A DNA stretch of 64,000 nucleotides, taken from positions 496,001 through 560,000 of the forward strand of contig NZ_CP027770.1 in assembly GCF_003012915.1 (NCBI RefSeq). Reading direction: 5' to 3'. The notes beneath the pieces are model-generated. The model did not search any database, was not told where the DNA came from, and saw nothing but the letters and a program-made list of their open reading frames with translations. Numbering within the stretch: position 1 is the first letter of the stretch; every line of letters starts with the position of its first letter. Positions 28,696-38,362 of this stretch are shown here, piece after piece. Both the position numbers and the translations under genes were made by a program. The stretch is from Staphylococcus felis (GTDB lineage: Bacteria > Bacillota > Bacilli > Staphylococcales > Staphylococcaceae).

Positions 28696-29457
28696 ATTCA
28701 CTCTTCTTTCTTCGGTCATATTTTTATTTTCATCGGTTTCGACCTCTTAAACCGTTGATATCATGTGGTTTTGATTTCGTTTTTTCTTCGGTTTTCTTCG
28801 TTTTTTCTTCGGCTTTAATATATTAATATGCGTTTAAACCAACAATCCAACATTCTCTGTCATTTCATAAACACCCTTACACAAAACTAAGTTTTTCATA
28901 AATTCTTACTTTAATATTGAACATTGGCATCCACTTCTTTAAGTCACCTAACGTTTTAACAGCAATTAAAAGTAACACTATAATAAAGAAATTTGAATAT
29001 TGTGTAAGTTGTCTCTCTAACTTAAAGGTACATCACATTAATTATATTGTATTTATTCATTTATAACCATAAGAAAACTACCCACTTTATCGACGGATAG
29101 TAAGCAACATTCTGAAGATAGGCGGTTTTGAAAGGTAGTATAGAAGCGGGTTAACCTAAAAGTTGCCCTAACCTTTGAACCCCGTCAGTAATGACGAAGT
29201 TGTATTAAAGTGACAATTACATTGGTTTCTCAAAAAAGAGTAACAGAGAATTATGGCTATTACCGTTTCAACTTGCTCAAAATTGTACAAGTCCAAGAGG
29301 ACTTCAACTCCACATTTTTACATACAATTTTTGAAAAAAACACATAAAAAAACAAACTATCGCCAAATTTTACAATTTAAAACGATAGTTTGTCTACGAT
29401 CTGAGGCTAGAAACCGCATCACAACGGTATTTCTAGCCTCTCATTTATACTATATCA
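28696..29457. other. Gene-free accessory DNA before guaA
   Basis: At 28760-28820 the minus strand has a GAAGAAAA(A/C)ACGAAGAAAACCG-type repeat, two near copies of 18-20 bases. The rest is AT-rich. I see no intact gene; an 80-codon plus-strand frame at 29253 crosses two hairpins and is not convincing. Confidence 0.45.
29352..29440 (-). terminator. guaA terminator hairpins
   Basis: Two stem-loops: GAGGCTAGAAA / TTTCTAGCCTC (29403-29440) and ACAAACTATCG / CGATAGTTTGT (29352-29393). On the minus strand the second is followed by TTTTTTTATG, so it is the likely terminator of the xpt-pbuX-guaB-guaA operon. Confidence 0.75.
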
Positions 29458-30999
29458 TTATTCCCACTCAATCGTACTTGGTGGTTTTGATGTGATGTCA
29501 TATACCACACGGTTAACGTGGTCGACTTCGTTTACAATACGTGTTGAGATTTTTTGTAAGACTTCCCAGTCAATACGTGCAAAGTCACTAGTCATACCGT
29601 CAATTGACGTTACGGCACGGATACCCACTGTATAGTCATACGTGCGGTAGTCTCCCATCACGCCGACTGAACGAATATCTGGTAATACTGTGAAATATTG
29701 CCAAATTTCACGTTCTAAACCTTCCTCACGAATAACTTCTCGCAAAATCGCATCTGATTCACGCACGATTTCAAGTTTGTCTTCTGTGATTTCACCTAAT
29801 ACACGAATGCCCAGACCTGGTCCAGGGAATGGTTGACGCCATACGAGATGTTCAGGTATGCCCAGTTCAATTCCAAGCGCACGAACTTCATCTTTGAATA
29901 ACGTATTGATTGGTTCGATTAATTCGAATTCCATATCTTCAGGTAATCCACCCACATTATGATGTGATTTGATCGTTTGCGCTGTTTTCGTACCCGATTC
30001 GATAACATCTGTATAAAGTGTTCCTTGTGCAAGGAAGTCTACCCCTTTTAACTTTGATGCTTCATCATCGAATACGTATACAAATTCATTACCAATAATT
30101 TTACGTTTTTGTTCAGGATCCGATACGCCTTTGAGTTTAGACATGAAGCGCTCTTCAGCATTAACCCGAATAATGTTCATATTGAATCCTTCACCGAATT
30201 GTTCCATGACCATGTCACCTTCACCTTTTCGTAAAAGACCATGGTCAACGAAAATACACGTCAATTGGTCACCGATTGCTTTGTGTAATAAAACAGCTAC
30301 AACAGATGAGTCTACGCCACCGCTCATCGCACAAAGAACTTTGCGATCACCTACACGTTCACGAATTTTAGCAACTTCAATATCAATAAAGTTTTCCATT
30401 GTCCATTCACCTGTACAGTTACATACACGGCGCACGAAGTTACGTAATAAGTCATTACCAAATTCAGTATGACGTACTTCTGGATGGAATTGAACACCGT
30501 AGATACGGCGTTTTTTGTCTTCAATTGCAGCATATTGTGTGCTTGGGCTATCTGCAATCACTTCAAAACCTTCTGGGATTTCAATGACTTTGTCAGAATG
30601 ACTCATCCATACTGTTTGTTCTTCTGGTAATCCGAAGAAAAGTTCATCGGATTTCGCGTTAATGATTGCTTTACCATATTCACGTTGGTTGGCACGTTCA
30701 ACTTTACCACCTAATAATTTCGTTGTCAGTTGCATGCCGTAACAAATCCCCAATACAGGGACGCCTAAGTTATAAATCTCTGGATCAATTGTGAACGCAT
30801 CTTCGGCATATACTGAGTTTGGACCACCTGAAAGGATTATTCCTTTTGGATTCATTTTTTTAATTTCATCAATAGAAATTTCATGGTCATGTAATTCACT
30901 ATATACGCCCATCTCACGAATACGACGTGTAATCAACTGGTTGTATTGACTACCAAAATCGAGGACAAGAATCAGTTCTTGTTCTTTTGCCATTTCCAT
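29458..30999 (-). CDS. guaA: GMP synthase (glutamine-hydrolysing)
   Basis: 513 residues. Amidates XMP to GMP. N-terminal class I glutamine amidotransferase with Cys in GICYGMQ and His in [11 protein letters not shown]-pyrophosphatase loop [14 protein letters not shown]-terminal dimerisation domain ending PPSTIEWE. Start ATG 30999 has AAAGGAG at 10 bases; an internal ATG two codons later is less well spaced. The last codons carry the att-like sequence duplicated at 27060. Fourth gene of the guanine operon. Confidence 0.98.
   Translation of the reverse strand: MEMAKEQELILVLDFGSQYNQLITRRIREMGVYSELHDHEISIDEIKKMNPKGIILSGGPNSVYAEDAFTIDPEIYNLGVPVLGICYGMQLTTKLLGGKVERANQREYGKAIINAKSDELFFGLPEEQTVWMSHSDKVIEIPEGFEVIADSPSTQYAAIEDKKRRIYGVQFHPEVRHTEFGNDLLRNFVRRVCNCTGEWTMENFIDIEVAKIRERVGDRKVLCAMSGGVDSSVVAVLLHKAIGDQLTCIFVDHGLLRKGEGDMVMEQFGEGFNMNIIRVNAEERFMSKLKGVSDPEQKRKIIGNEFVYVFDDEASKLKGVDFLAQGTLYTDVIESGTKTAQTIKSHHNVGGLPEDMEFELIEPINTLFKDEVRALGIELGIPEHLVWRQPFPGPGLGIRVLGEITEDKLEIVRESDAILREVIREEGLEREIWQYFTVLPDIRSVGVMGDYRTYDYTVGIRAVTSIDGMTSDFARIDWEVLQKISTRIVNEVDHVNRVVYDITSKPPSTIEWE
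29459..29473. other. guaA 3'-end att site (proximal copy)
   Basis: TATTCCCACTCAATC, the end of guaA, repeated at 27060-27074 with one mismatch. The element side is to the left. Confidence 0.6.
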
Positions 31000-31021
31000 A
31001 CTATTTGTACTCCTTTATGAA

Positions 31022-32491
<1,470 letters not shown>

Positions 32492-32521
32492 TTACAGCCT
32501 CCATTCAAATTGATAACTTTA

Positions 32522-33790
32522 TTATTTCACATTTTCTTCATTTTGTTGATAGTTTATACCATTAAAAAATAAATTCAAGACAATTGCTGAAATTGTTCCT
32601 AATACAATCCCATTTTGTGTAAACCATGCAAATTGGTCACCTAATGCTTTAAAAGCCTCAGGTACCGCTGTAACACCCGCACCTAATCCTACAGAAATCG
32701 CAATAATCAATAAATTATTTTGATTTTTAAAGTTAATATCATTTAATATACGCATACCATATGCCATCACCATACCAAACATCGCTAACATGGCCCCACC
32801 TAACACTGGTAATGGGATAACATTAGCTAATGCGCCGAGCTTAGGTATACAACCGCAGATGACTAATAAAAGAACCATGCCATAGATAACATTGTTTTTC
32901 TTCACACCTGATAACGACACGAGTCCGACGTTTTGAGAATACGCTGTATAAGGAAACGCATTAAATATAGAACCTAGCATAATCGCTATTCCTTCAGCCA
33001 TGTAGCCTTTTCGGAAATCTTTACGGATTAGCTGACGTCCTGTAATCTCACTTAATGCTTGATACACGCCTGTTGATTCAATCAAACTAATGAGCGCAAC
33101 GATAAAGAAGACTAAAATCGCACCTATATCAAAAGCAAATCCTGTAAATCGAAATGGCTGTGGTAATTCAAACCAATGTGCCGATTGTACTTCGGATAGA
33201 TTCACTAAACCGAATACACTTGCGATGATTGTCCCTGCCACTAAACCAATGAGAATAGCGATTGATTTGATAAAGCCTGTAGTAAATCGCTGAAGCAACA
33301 AGATAATAATCAACGTGCTAAATCCGAGTAAAATATACTTTGGATCACCGTAATCTTTGGTTTCTTGTCCGCCGGCAATATAGTTCATCGCAACAGGCAT
33401 GAGTGTAATACCAATAATTGTCACAACACTCCCTGTGACAACTGGCGGGAAAAGACGTACTAACGAAGCAAAAAATGGCGCAATGACAACGACTAAAATC
33501 CCTGATGCAAATAAAGAACCATATAAGATATCAATACCTTTCGTCTGACCAATTAAAATCATTGGCGCAACGGCTGTAAATGTACAGCCTAAGACAACAG
33601 GCAGTCCTATTCCGATACCTCGATAAACTTGTAAAAACGTCGCTACACCACACATGAAAATATCTGCCGTAACAAGATACGCAATTTGAGAGGATGAAAA
33701 TCCTAGACTGGTTCCAACGATGATAGGGACTAAGATAGCGCCCGCATACATAGCAAGAAGATGCTGCAAACTTAATAAGAATGATTTCAT
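32522..33790 (-). CDS. pbuX: Xanthine permease
   Basis: 422 residues, NCS2 (nucleobase-ascorbate) family with about 14 helices: QHLLAMYAGAILVPIIVG at the start, the ETTG-like signature as ESTGVYQALSEITG and the QNVGLVSLSGVKKN region. Start overlaps the xpt stop by four bases. Xanthine import fits the operon and the guanine riboswitch. Confidence 0.95.
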   Translation of the reverse strand: MKSFLLSLQHLLAMYAGAILVPIIVGTSLGFSSSQIAYLVTADIFMCGVATFLQVYRGIGIGLPVVLGCTFTAVAPMILIGQTKGIDILYGSLFASGILVVVIAPFFASLVRLFPPVVTGSVVTIIGITLMPVAMNYIAGGQETKDYGDPKYILLGFSTLIIILLLQRFTTGFIKSIAILIGLVAGTIIASVFGLVNLSEVQSAHWFELPQPFRFTGFAFDIGAILVFFIVALISLIESTGVYQALSEITGRQLIRKDFRKGYMAEGIAIMLGSIFNAFPYTAYSQNVGLVSLSGVKKNNVIYGMVLLLVICGCIPKLGALANVIPLPVLGGAMLAMFGMVMAYGMRILNDINFKNQNNLLIIAISVGLGAGVTAVPEAFKALGDQFAWFTQNGIVLGTISAIVLNLFFNGINYQQNEENVK

Positions 33791-34371
33791 GATTCAGCAT
33801 CCTCTACAAGTGTTACCTGATTATTTTTAAGCGAGGCAACACGACATAAAGACATCACTTCCAGTCCTTCTGCTTCCAAACGTTCACGTCCTGGTTGGAA
33901 ACTTTTTTCGACTAAGATACCTACGCCAACAGTCTTTGCACCAGCTGCTTTAACAAGCCTATGCAATCCAAGAGCTGCTTCACCATTTGCCAAGAAATCA
34001 TCAATAATCAAGACCCGATCATCTTCGGATAAAAACTCTTTAGAAACGATAATAGTATTCGTACGATTTTTCGTAAATGAATGTACATCTGTTTGATAGA
34101 TTTCATGAGCTAACGTACTTGGCTTTGCTTTTTTTGCAAATAAGCATGGAACTTCAAAACGATGAGCCACCATAATCGACGGTGCAATACCTGATGCTTC
34201 AATCGTCAAAATTTTGGTAACCCCTCTACTTTCAAACTGATTATAAAAAGTATGGCTGACTTCATCCATTAACATTGGATCAATTTGGTGATTTAAAAAA
34301 CTATCGACTTTCAGTATAGACTCACCTATTACGACGCCATCTTCGAGTACTTTTTCTCTCAAACTATGCAC
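33787..34371 (-). CDS. xpt: Xanthine phosphoribosyltransferase
   Basis: 194 residues. Converts xanthine + PRPP to XMP. PRPP loop VLIIDDFLANGEAALGL, N-terminal KVLEDGVVIGESILKVDSFLNHQIDPMLM is diagnostic. Start is GTG with GAGGAGG seven bases upstream. First gene of xpt-pbuX-guaB-guaA, about 330 bases after a guanine riboswitch. Confidence 0.97.
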   Translation of the reverse strand: MHSLREKVLEDGVVIGESILKVDSFLNHQIDPMLMDEVSHTFYNQFESRGVTKILTIEASGIAPSIMVAHRFEVPCLFAKKAKPSTLAHEIYQTDVHSFTKNRTNTIIVSKEFLSEDDRVLIIDDFLANGEAALGLHRLVKAAGAKTVGVGILVEKSFQPGRERLEAEGLEVMSLCRVASLKNNQVTLVEDAES

Positions 34372-34404
34372 TACTCTTCCTCCTCAATAAAATTAGGTAC
34401 AAAA

Positions 34405-34450
34405 AAGAGGCCAAGACAAAGCCTTTAGCATTTGGACAGAATAAAACACC
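34405..34450 (-). terminator. Terminator-like hairpin before xpt
   Basis: Minus strand AAAGGC..TTGTCTTG..GCCTCTTTTTTG: a short stem followed by T6 just ahead of the xpt RBS. It is a candidate expression platform for the riboswitch, but it lies about 250 bases after the aptamer. The DNA between (34450-34700) carries GTTGAGACATAAGG-type intergenic-repeat sequence and no gene. Confidence 0.5.
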
Positions 34451-34704
34451 GACCGTCAAAGCAATCTTTTCAAGTCATTATTTTCTGCATCAATACTAGC
34501 TTTTAGAGCACCTTTAATCGGTCTCTCAGAACACAAACCTTATGTCTCAACCTCACTAAGAGTAATCGTCATGCAATTGTTCAATGGCGCTGTATAGCTT
34601 TAATCACGCATATTGACATCTATACCAAAACTTCATTTCTAATATATTACGCAATGCGAGCTCGAATTCAGGAGCTAATTGTAGCGTCTTGTAGCTATAA
34701 CAAT

Positions 34705-34777
34705 TACTCATAGTCATATCGTTTAAGGCGACATGGTAGAAACTTCTAAAGCCATATTCTTCAGATTATATGAGTGT
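34705..34777 (-). ncRNA. Guanine (purine) riboswitch
   Basis: Minus-strand RNA has P1 ACTCATA...TATGAGT and the invariant core segments TATAATC, ATATGGC, GTTTCTACC, and CCTTAAAC before GACTATGAG. The base in J3/1 is C (GACTATG, not GATTATG), which marks guanine rather than adenine specificity. It controls xpt-pbuX-guaB-guaA. Confidence 0.95.
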
Positions 34778-34792
34778 ATAAATTATTAACCG

Positions 34793-34821
34793 ATAATAGC
34801 AAATTTATAAAAAAATCGCAA
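34793..34821 (-). promoter_or_regulatory. Promoter of the xpt operon
   Basis: Minus strand TTGCGA (34816-34821), 17-base spacer, TATTAT (34793-34798), placing the start just before P1 of the riboswitch. Confidence 0.6.
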
Positions 34822-34841
34822 TACTATCGCGCTATATTGAT

Positions 34842-34856
34842 TATTTTCAGAAATTT
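34842..34856. promoter_or_regulatory. CodY-like box
   Basis: TATTTTCAGAAATTT matches 13 of 15 positions of AATTTTCWGAAAATT. It lies between the xpt promoter and the divergent stress gene. Confidence 0.45.
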
Positions 34857-34894
34857 ATGTAAATTATTGGTAGACATTGTCAGTTTTTGAAATC

Positions 34895-34919
34895 GTTTTA
34901 TTAATTTAAAATGGGGTAG
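34895..34919 (+). promoter_or_regulatory. SigB-type promoter
   Basis: GTTTTA, 13-base spacer, GGGTAG, close to the SigB consensus GTTTAA-N12-15-GGGTAT, 38 bases before a general-stress gene. Confidence 0.7.
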
Positions 34920-34956
34920 ATACATAATGTATATGCAACCAAGGAGGCGCTAAAAA

Positions 34957-35373
34957 ATGACAAAATATGAAGTAGCTCGTACTGAAGAAGATGCAATCAA
35001 GGCAGTTGAATCATTTTTACGTAATGGTTACGACGAAAGTGAAATTACGGTTATCAGTAAAGGGAAATTACAAACAGACCGTTTCAACGATTCACAAATT
35101 CAACATAAGTCTACTAATGCTACAATTAGTGACAAATTCATGCGATTTTTTATTGGTGAAGATGCCGAGGAAGCTGTTTTGACACGATACAACTTAGAAG
35201 AGAATGCCAAGGATGACTTAAAGCAAGACATCTCTAACAATAAAATTGTCGTAATCGGTCAAAAAGACAATGTTAAGAATGGTGAAGTTGCCAACAACGC
35301 AGCGTATCAAAGTCAAGATAAGGGTTTGGAACATAAACATATGCCATCAGAGCATACTGGTGATATTGAATAA
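34957..35373 (+). CDS. General stress protein, YflT/GSP17M-like
   Basis: 138 residues: YEVARTEEDAIKAVESFLRNGYDESEITVISK is the YflT-type ferredoxin-like start (as in B. subtilis GSP17M), and the acidic middle RFFIGEDAEEAVLTRYNLEENAKDDLKQ and NKIVVIGQ complete the domain; the tail is charged and disordered. A SigB promoter precedes it, which fits a stress protein. RBS AAGGAGGCGC. Molecular role unknown. Confidence 0.82.
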   Translation: MTKYEVARTEEDAIKAVESFLRNGYDESEITVISKGKLQTDRFNDSQIQHKSTNATISDKFMRFFIGEDAEEAVLTRYNLEENAKDDLKQDISNNKIVVIGQKDNVKNGEVANNAAYQSQDKGLEHKHMPSEHTGDIE

Positions 35374-35430
35374 TACGAGCTTAAGACTAAAATGTCCAAT
35401 GTCGTCCTAAATCCTATCACATTAAGTCAT

Positions 35431-35467
35431 AAGGATTAAGACCGTATTCGCGTCTTAATCCTTTTAT
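35431..35467 (+). terminator. Terminator of the stress gene
   Basis: AAGGATTAAGAC (35431-35442) / GTCTTAATCCTT (35452-35463) followed by TTAT. Confidence 0.8.
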
Positions 35468-35546
35468 TGTACCTTCAATCACGCCCACTTTCACTGAAGC
35501 ATTGAACCTATGCTATACTTAATCCAAATTAAAAGAGGTGAACAAC

Positions 35547-36221
35547 ATGGAATTTGTACAGATCAAATCGACACAAGATCGATGGTATGCGCCTGCTATG
35601 GCATTTTATAAAGATAAACTAGACCCCCTTGTAACCGAAGATGAGTCCGTCTTCGTGCAATCATTAAAAACTGAAAAAACACAAAACGATTACGTTTTTT
35701 TAGTAGGCATTCATGACCAAAAAGTGGTCAGCTTTGCGACTGCACATTACGAAGCAACGACGAATGCTGGTTTTATCATTTACTTAATCGCTGAAAAAGG
35801 ACCTCAGTGCAAAACATTTCTTAAATCAACACTTGATGCAATAGAAACAGGTGTGAACGCACTAGCTAATCAATTACATGGGCGCGATGTTAACTTCTTT
35901 ATGTTTGAGTCTACCTTTGAATCACCAAATGTCGACAACGATACAGCAGATGACATTGCTTTTCGACGTCGCTTTCTCATGCAAAATGACTTTGACAAAC
36001 AAACTGACATCAACTATTTACAACCTTCTCTCAATCGCAATGGAAAACCTGTTCCGTTAGAATTGTATATCAAAACAAATATTCCATTGACTAAAGACAT
36101 TTATGGAACAAGTATCAAATCTTGCTATATTCTCAAATATGTATTTGCAAACCGTCTTCCTCGCAAGATTATTTATCCATTACTTATCAAGATGGGGCTG
36201 AGTAAAGAAGTCAGTGACTAA
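35547..36221 (+). CDS. GNAT-like hypothetical protein
   Basis: 224 residues from ATG 35547 (AGAGGTG six bases before; a GTG at 35538 overlaps the RBS). The pattern WYAPAMAFYKDKLDP, DYVFLVGIHDQKVVSFATAHYEATTNAGFIIYLIAEKGPQCKTF looks like an acetyl-CoA-dependent N-acetyltransferase fold, and FRRRFLMQNDFDKQ resembles the end of such folds. Conserved among staphylococci near xpt as far as I recall; substrate unknown. Confidence 0.6.
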   Translation: MEFVQIKSTQDRWYAPAMAFYKDKLDPLVTEDESVFVQSLKTEKTQNDYVFLVGIHDQKVVSFATAHYEATTNAGFIIYLIAEKGPQCKTFLKSTLDAIETGVNALANQLHGRDVNFFMFESTFESPNVDNDTADDIAFRRRFLMQNDFDKQTDINYLQPSLNRNGKPVPLELYIKTNIPLTKDIYGTSIKSCYILKYVFANRLPRKIIYPLLIKMGLSKEVSD

Positions 36222-36330
36222 CCCCTTGAAATCAGCAAATAAAGCCGTTACAATAATGAGGAGGTAAGACTTACGGGTTACTGAACGCACTCTGCCGTTT
36301 GTCTAAAAAACTAGAAAGGAATCGTGACTT

Positions 36331-36930
36331 ATGCTAACAAAAGAGTTTGCCGAAAAAACAGGCTTAAGCGAAAAACAAGTTCGTAAAATTGTGCAGCATC
36401 TTGAGGAAAGAGGCTACCACTTAAAAAAGACAGAATACCGCGGTCGTGAAGCGACAGATTTTCAAGAAGAAGATATCGAATTATTCCAGGAAATCGCCGA
36501 ACGTGTGGGTCGAACAAATAGCTATGAGCTTGCTTTTGAAGAACTTGAACAGGAAAAAGATTTTTTACAAGTTATTGTTAAAGAAGATCAAAACCATCTT
36601 CCAAGTGATCAACAAGTCCCACACCTTCTTAATGAATTACGCAATGAAATCAATCAAATGCGCGAAGAACGTCAAATGTTAGGTCAAATGGTTTCTCAAG
36701 TCCATCAACAGCAAGAAGAGTTGAAAGCATTACATACAAAATTAAATCAACAACTTGAATCGAGCAATCAATCGTTAGCGACACTTACTGAAGCCCAAAA
36801 ACAACAAACTGAGCAGATTAATCAAACACAACAAAGTATTGAATCTCAAGTTCAACAGCAGAAAGCATTAGCACATACGATTGAACGCAATGAGAAAAAA
36901 GGATTTTTACAGCGCTTGTTCGGAGGATAA
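36331..36930 (+). CDS. DUF536 protein with N-terminal HTH and coiled coil
   Basis: 199 residues. N-terminal MerR/excisionase-like helix-turn-helix (TKEFAEKTGLSEKQVRKIVQHLEERGYHLKK), then a long Gln/Glu-rich coiled coil (about 65-185, for example SQVHQQQEELKALHTKLNQQLE), ending in an amphipathic KKGFLQRLFGG that may bind membrane. This layout is that of DUF536 proteins, some of them linked to plasmid partition or replication. Single gene here, so a chromosomal role is likely but unknown. Confidence 0.75.
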   Translation: MLTKEFAEKTGLSEKQVRKIVQHLEERGYHLKKTEYRGREATDFQEEDIELFQEIAERVGRTNSYELAFEELEQEKDFLQVIVKEDQNHLPSDQQVPHLLNELRNEINQMREERQMLGQMVSQVHQQQEELKALHTKLNQQLESSNQSLATLTEAQKQQTEQINQTQQSIESQVQQQKALAHTIERNEKKGFLQRLFGG

Positions 36931-36998
36931 TCCGTACATTTTGCAACAATATCTATCACGGTTTATAATAAGTGATGCATGATTAACTTAATATGACA

Positions 36999-37082
36999 AT
37001 GCTAGGGGTGCTCGAGTGAGCTGAGAAAGATGAATCTTAACTCTTTGAACCTGAAGTGGTTAGAACCAACGAAGGGAAGCTT
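36999..37082 (+). ncRNA. TPP riboswitch (THI element)
   Basis: Diagnostic segments in order: GGGGTGCT, GAGCTGAGA, CTCTTTGAACCTGA and GGTTAGAACCAACG, then GAAGGGAAGC closing P1. It precedes thiO by about 95 bases. Confidence 0.97.
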
Positions 37083-37141
37083 TAATACGATATACTGTTG
37101 CTGAAATCAGTATTCTAGCGTATCCATTTCAATCTAATCAT

Positions 37142-37176
37142 CCTCTTGCCCCCTACTCATTGGCAGGAGGCTTTTT
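37142..37176 (+). terminator. Expression platform of the TPP riboswitch
   Basis: CCTCTTGCC (37142-37150) pairs with GGCAGGAGG (37162-37170), followed by CTTTTTT. The right arm contains the AGGAGG of thiO, so the same hairpin could end transcription and hide the ribosome site. Confidence 0.75.
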
Positions 37177-37177
37177 T

Positions 37178-38287
37178 ATGGAACAAACCGTCATTATTGG
37201 TGCTGGTGTCATGGGATTGTCAATTGCACGTCAATTGAAATCTAAACACCGACACATTCGCATCATCGATCGCTCGACTCCACGAATGAATGCATCCTAT
37301 GCAGCTGGAGGAATGCTAGGTGCTCAAAATGAATTTTTTGAAGACACACCTTTATACCGTCTTGCCATGCAAAGTCGTGCAATGATGCCCGAAACTGCAA
37401 AAGATTTAGAGCGTGAAACAGGTATCGATATTGAATACCAAAAGTATGGTTTAATCAAAGTGGCTTCAAACAGCCACGATATAACAGCACTACACAAACA
37501 ATTCCAATTTTTACAATCACACGATCATACGATTAAACTACTGTCTTCCTCAGAAATGGCACAACGTTTTCCAAAGCTTGATCCTAATCAAAGTGCCGCT
37601 TTTAAAATTCAAGACGACGGACAAATCAATGCTAATATTTATACGCAAGCATTAATAAAATCAGTAGCCCACCGAGAATCTATCGAATTATTGACTCATA
37701 CCGAAACCACTTCTATCTCTCAACAGGATAACGGGGGCTATCATATTCATACGTCTAAAGGAACTTTCCATGCTGACGAACTGATTATCGCAGCTGGCGC
37801 TTGGAGTGGCGCGTTATTGCATCACCTCAATATTCATTTACCGACGCACCCTGTCAAAGGTGATGTCAAACTTATCGCATCTGACTATCATGGTTTGCAA
37901 GAAACTATTTTTAATGTAAATGGATGTTACATCGTGCCGAAAAAGCCGAATCGTTTCTTAATTGGCGCTACTTCTGAAATCGACAACTGGAGCACTCAGA
38001 ATAATCGCGATAACTTGAATTGGCTAGACCGTGAGAGTATTGCTATGATTCCTGCATTAAAACAAGGCCGTATCATTAAAGAGTGGACAGGTATTCGTCC
38101 TATTACACCAGATGGAGAGCCCATCATGGGAGAAGTTCGTCCGAATCTATATGTCACAACAGGACATTATCGAAATGGTATTCTTCTATCACCGATTGTG
38201 GGGAAACTTATGGCGCAATTGGTAGATGGCAATCACCAAGCACGTGAAATATTACAACCATTCCAACCTCATCAGCATACAATTTAA
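37178..38287 (+). CDS. thiO: Glycine oxidase / FAD-dependent amine oxidase
   Basis: 369 residues from ATG 37178 (AGGAGG seven bases before). FAD loop VIIGAGVMGLSIARQL, YAAGGMLGAQNEF, IAAGAWSG, GATSEIDNW and TGHYRNGILLSPIVGKLMA are those of ThiO, which oxidises glycine to dehydroglycine for the thiazole of thiamine. A TPP riboswitch controls it. Unusually, no thiS, thiG or thiF gene follows: tcyP is next. Either the other genes lie elsewhere or ThiO works alone. Confidence 0.87.
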   Translation: MEQTVIIGAGVMGLSIARQLKSKHRHIRIIDRSTPRMNASYAAGGMLGAQNEFFEDTPLYRLAMQSRAMMPETAKDLERETGIDIEYQKYGLIKVASNSHDITALHKQFQFLQSHDHTIKLLSSSEMAQRFPKLDPNQSAAFKIQDDGQINANIYTQALIKSVAHRESIELLTHTETTSISQQDNGGYHIHTSKGTFHADELIIAAGAWSGALLHHLNIHLPTHPVKGDVKLIASDYHGLQETIFNVNGCYIVPKKPNRFLIGATSEIDNWSTQNNRDNLNWLDRESIAMIPALKQGRIIKEWTGIRPITPDGEPIMGEVRPNLYVTTGHYRNGILLSPIVGKLMAQLVDGNHQAREILQPFQPHQHTI

Positions 38288-38308
38288 AAATTATACTTGA
38301 TTTTATAA

Positions 38309-38361
38309 ACGCTTCCTATTATTCTTATTTTATAAATCGGAATTAAAAGGAAGCGTGTTTT
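38309..38361 (+). terminator. Hairpin overlapping the tcyP ribosome site
   Basis: ACGCTTCCT (38309-38317) / AGGAAGCGT (38348-38356) then GTTTTT and the tcyP ATG. It can terminate thiO transcription, and its right arm contains the AAAAGGAAGC ribosome site. Confidence 0.6.
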
Positions 38362-38362
38362 T

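Noticed and set aside
29253-29495. 80-codon frame next to guaA
   Set aside because: Crosses two terminator hairpins and runs into the antisense of guaA; no RBS of quality.
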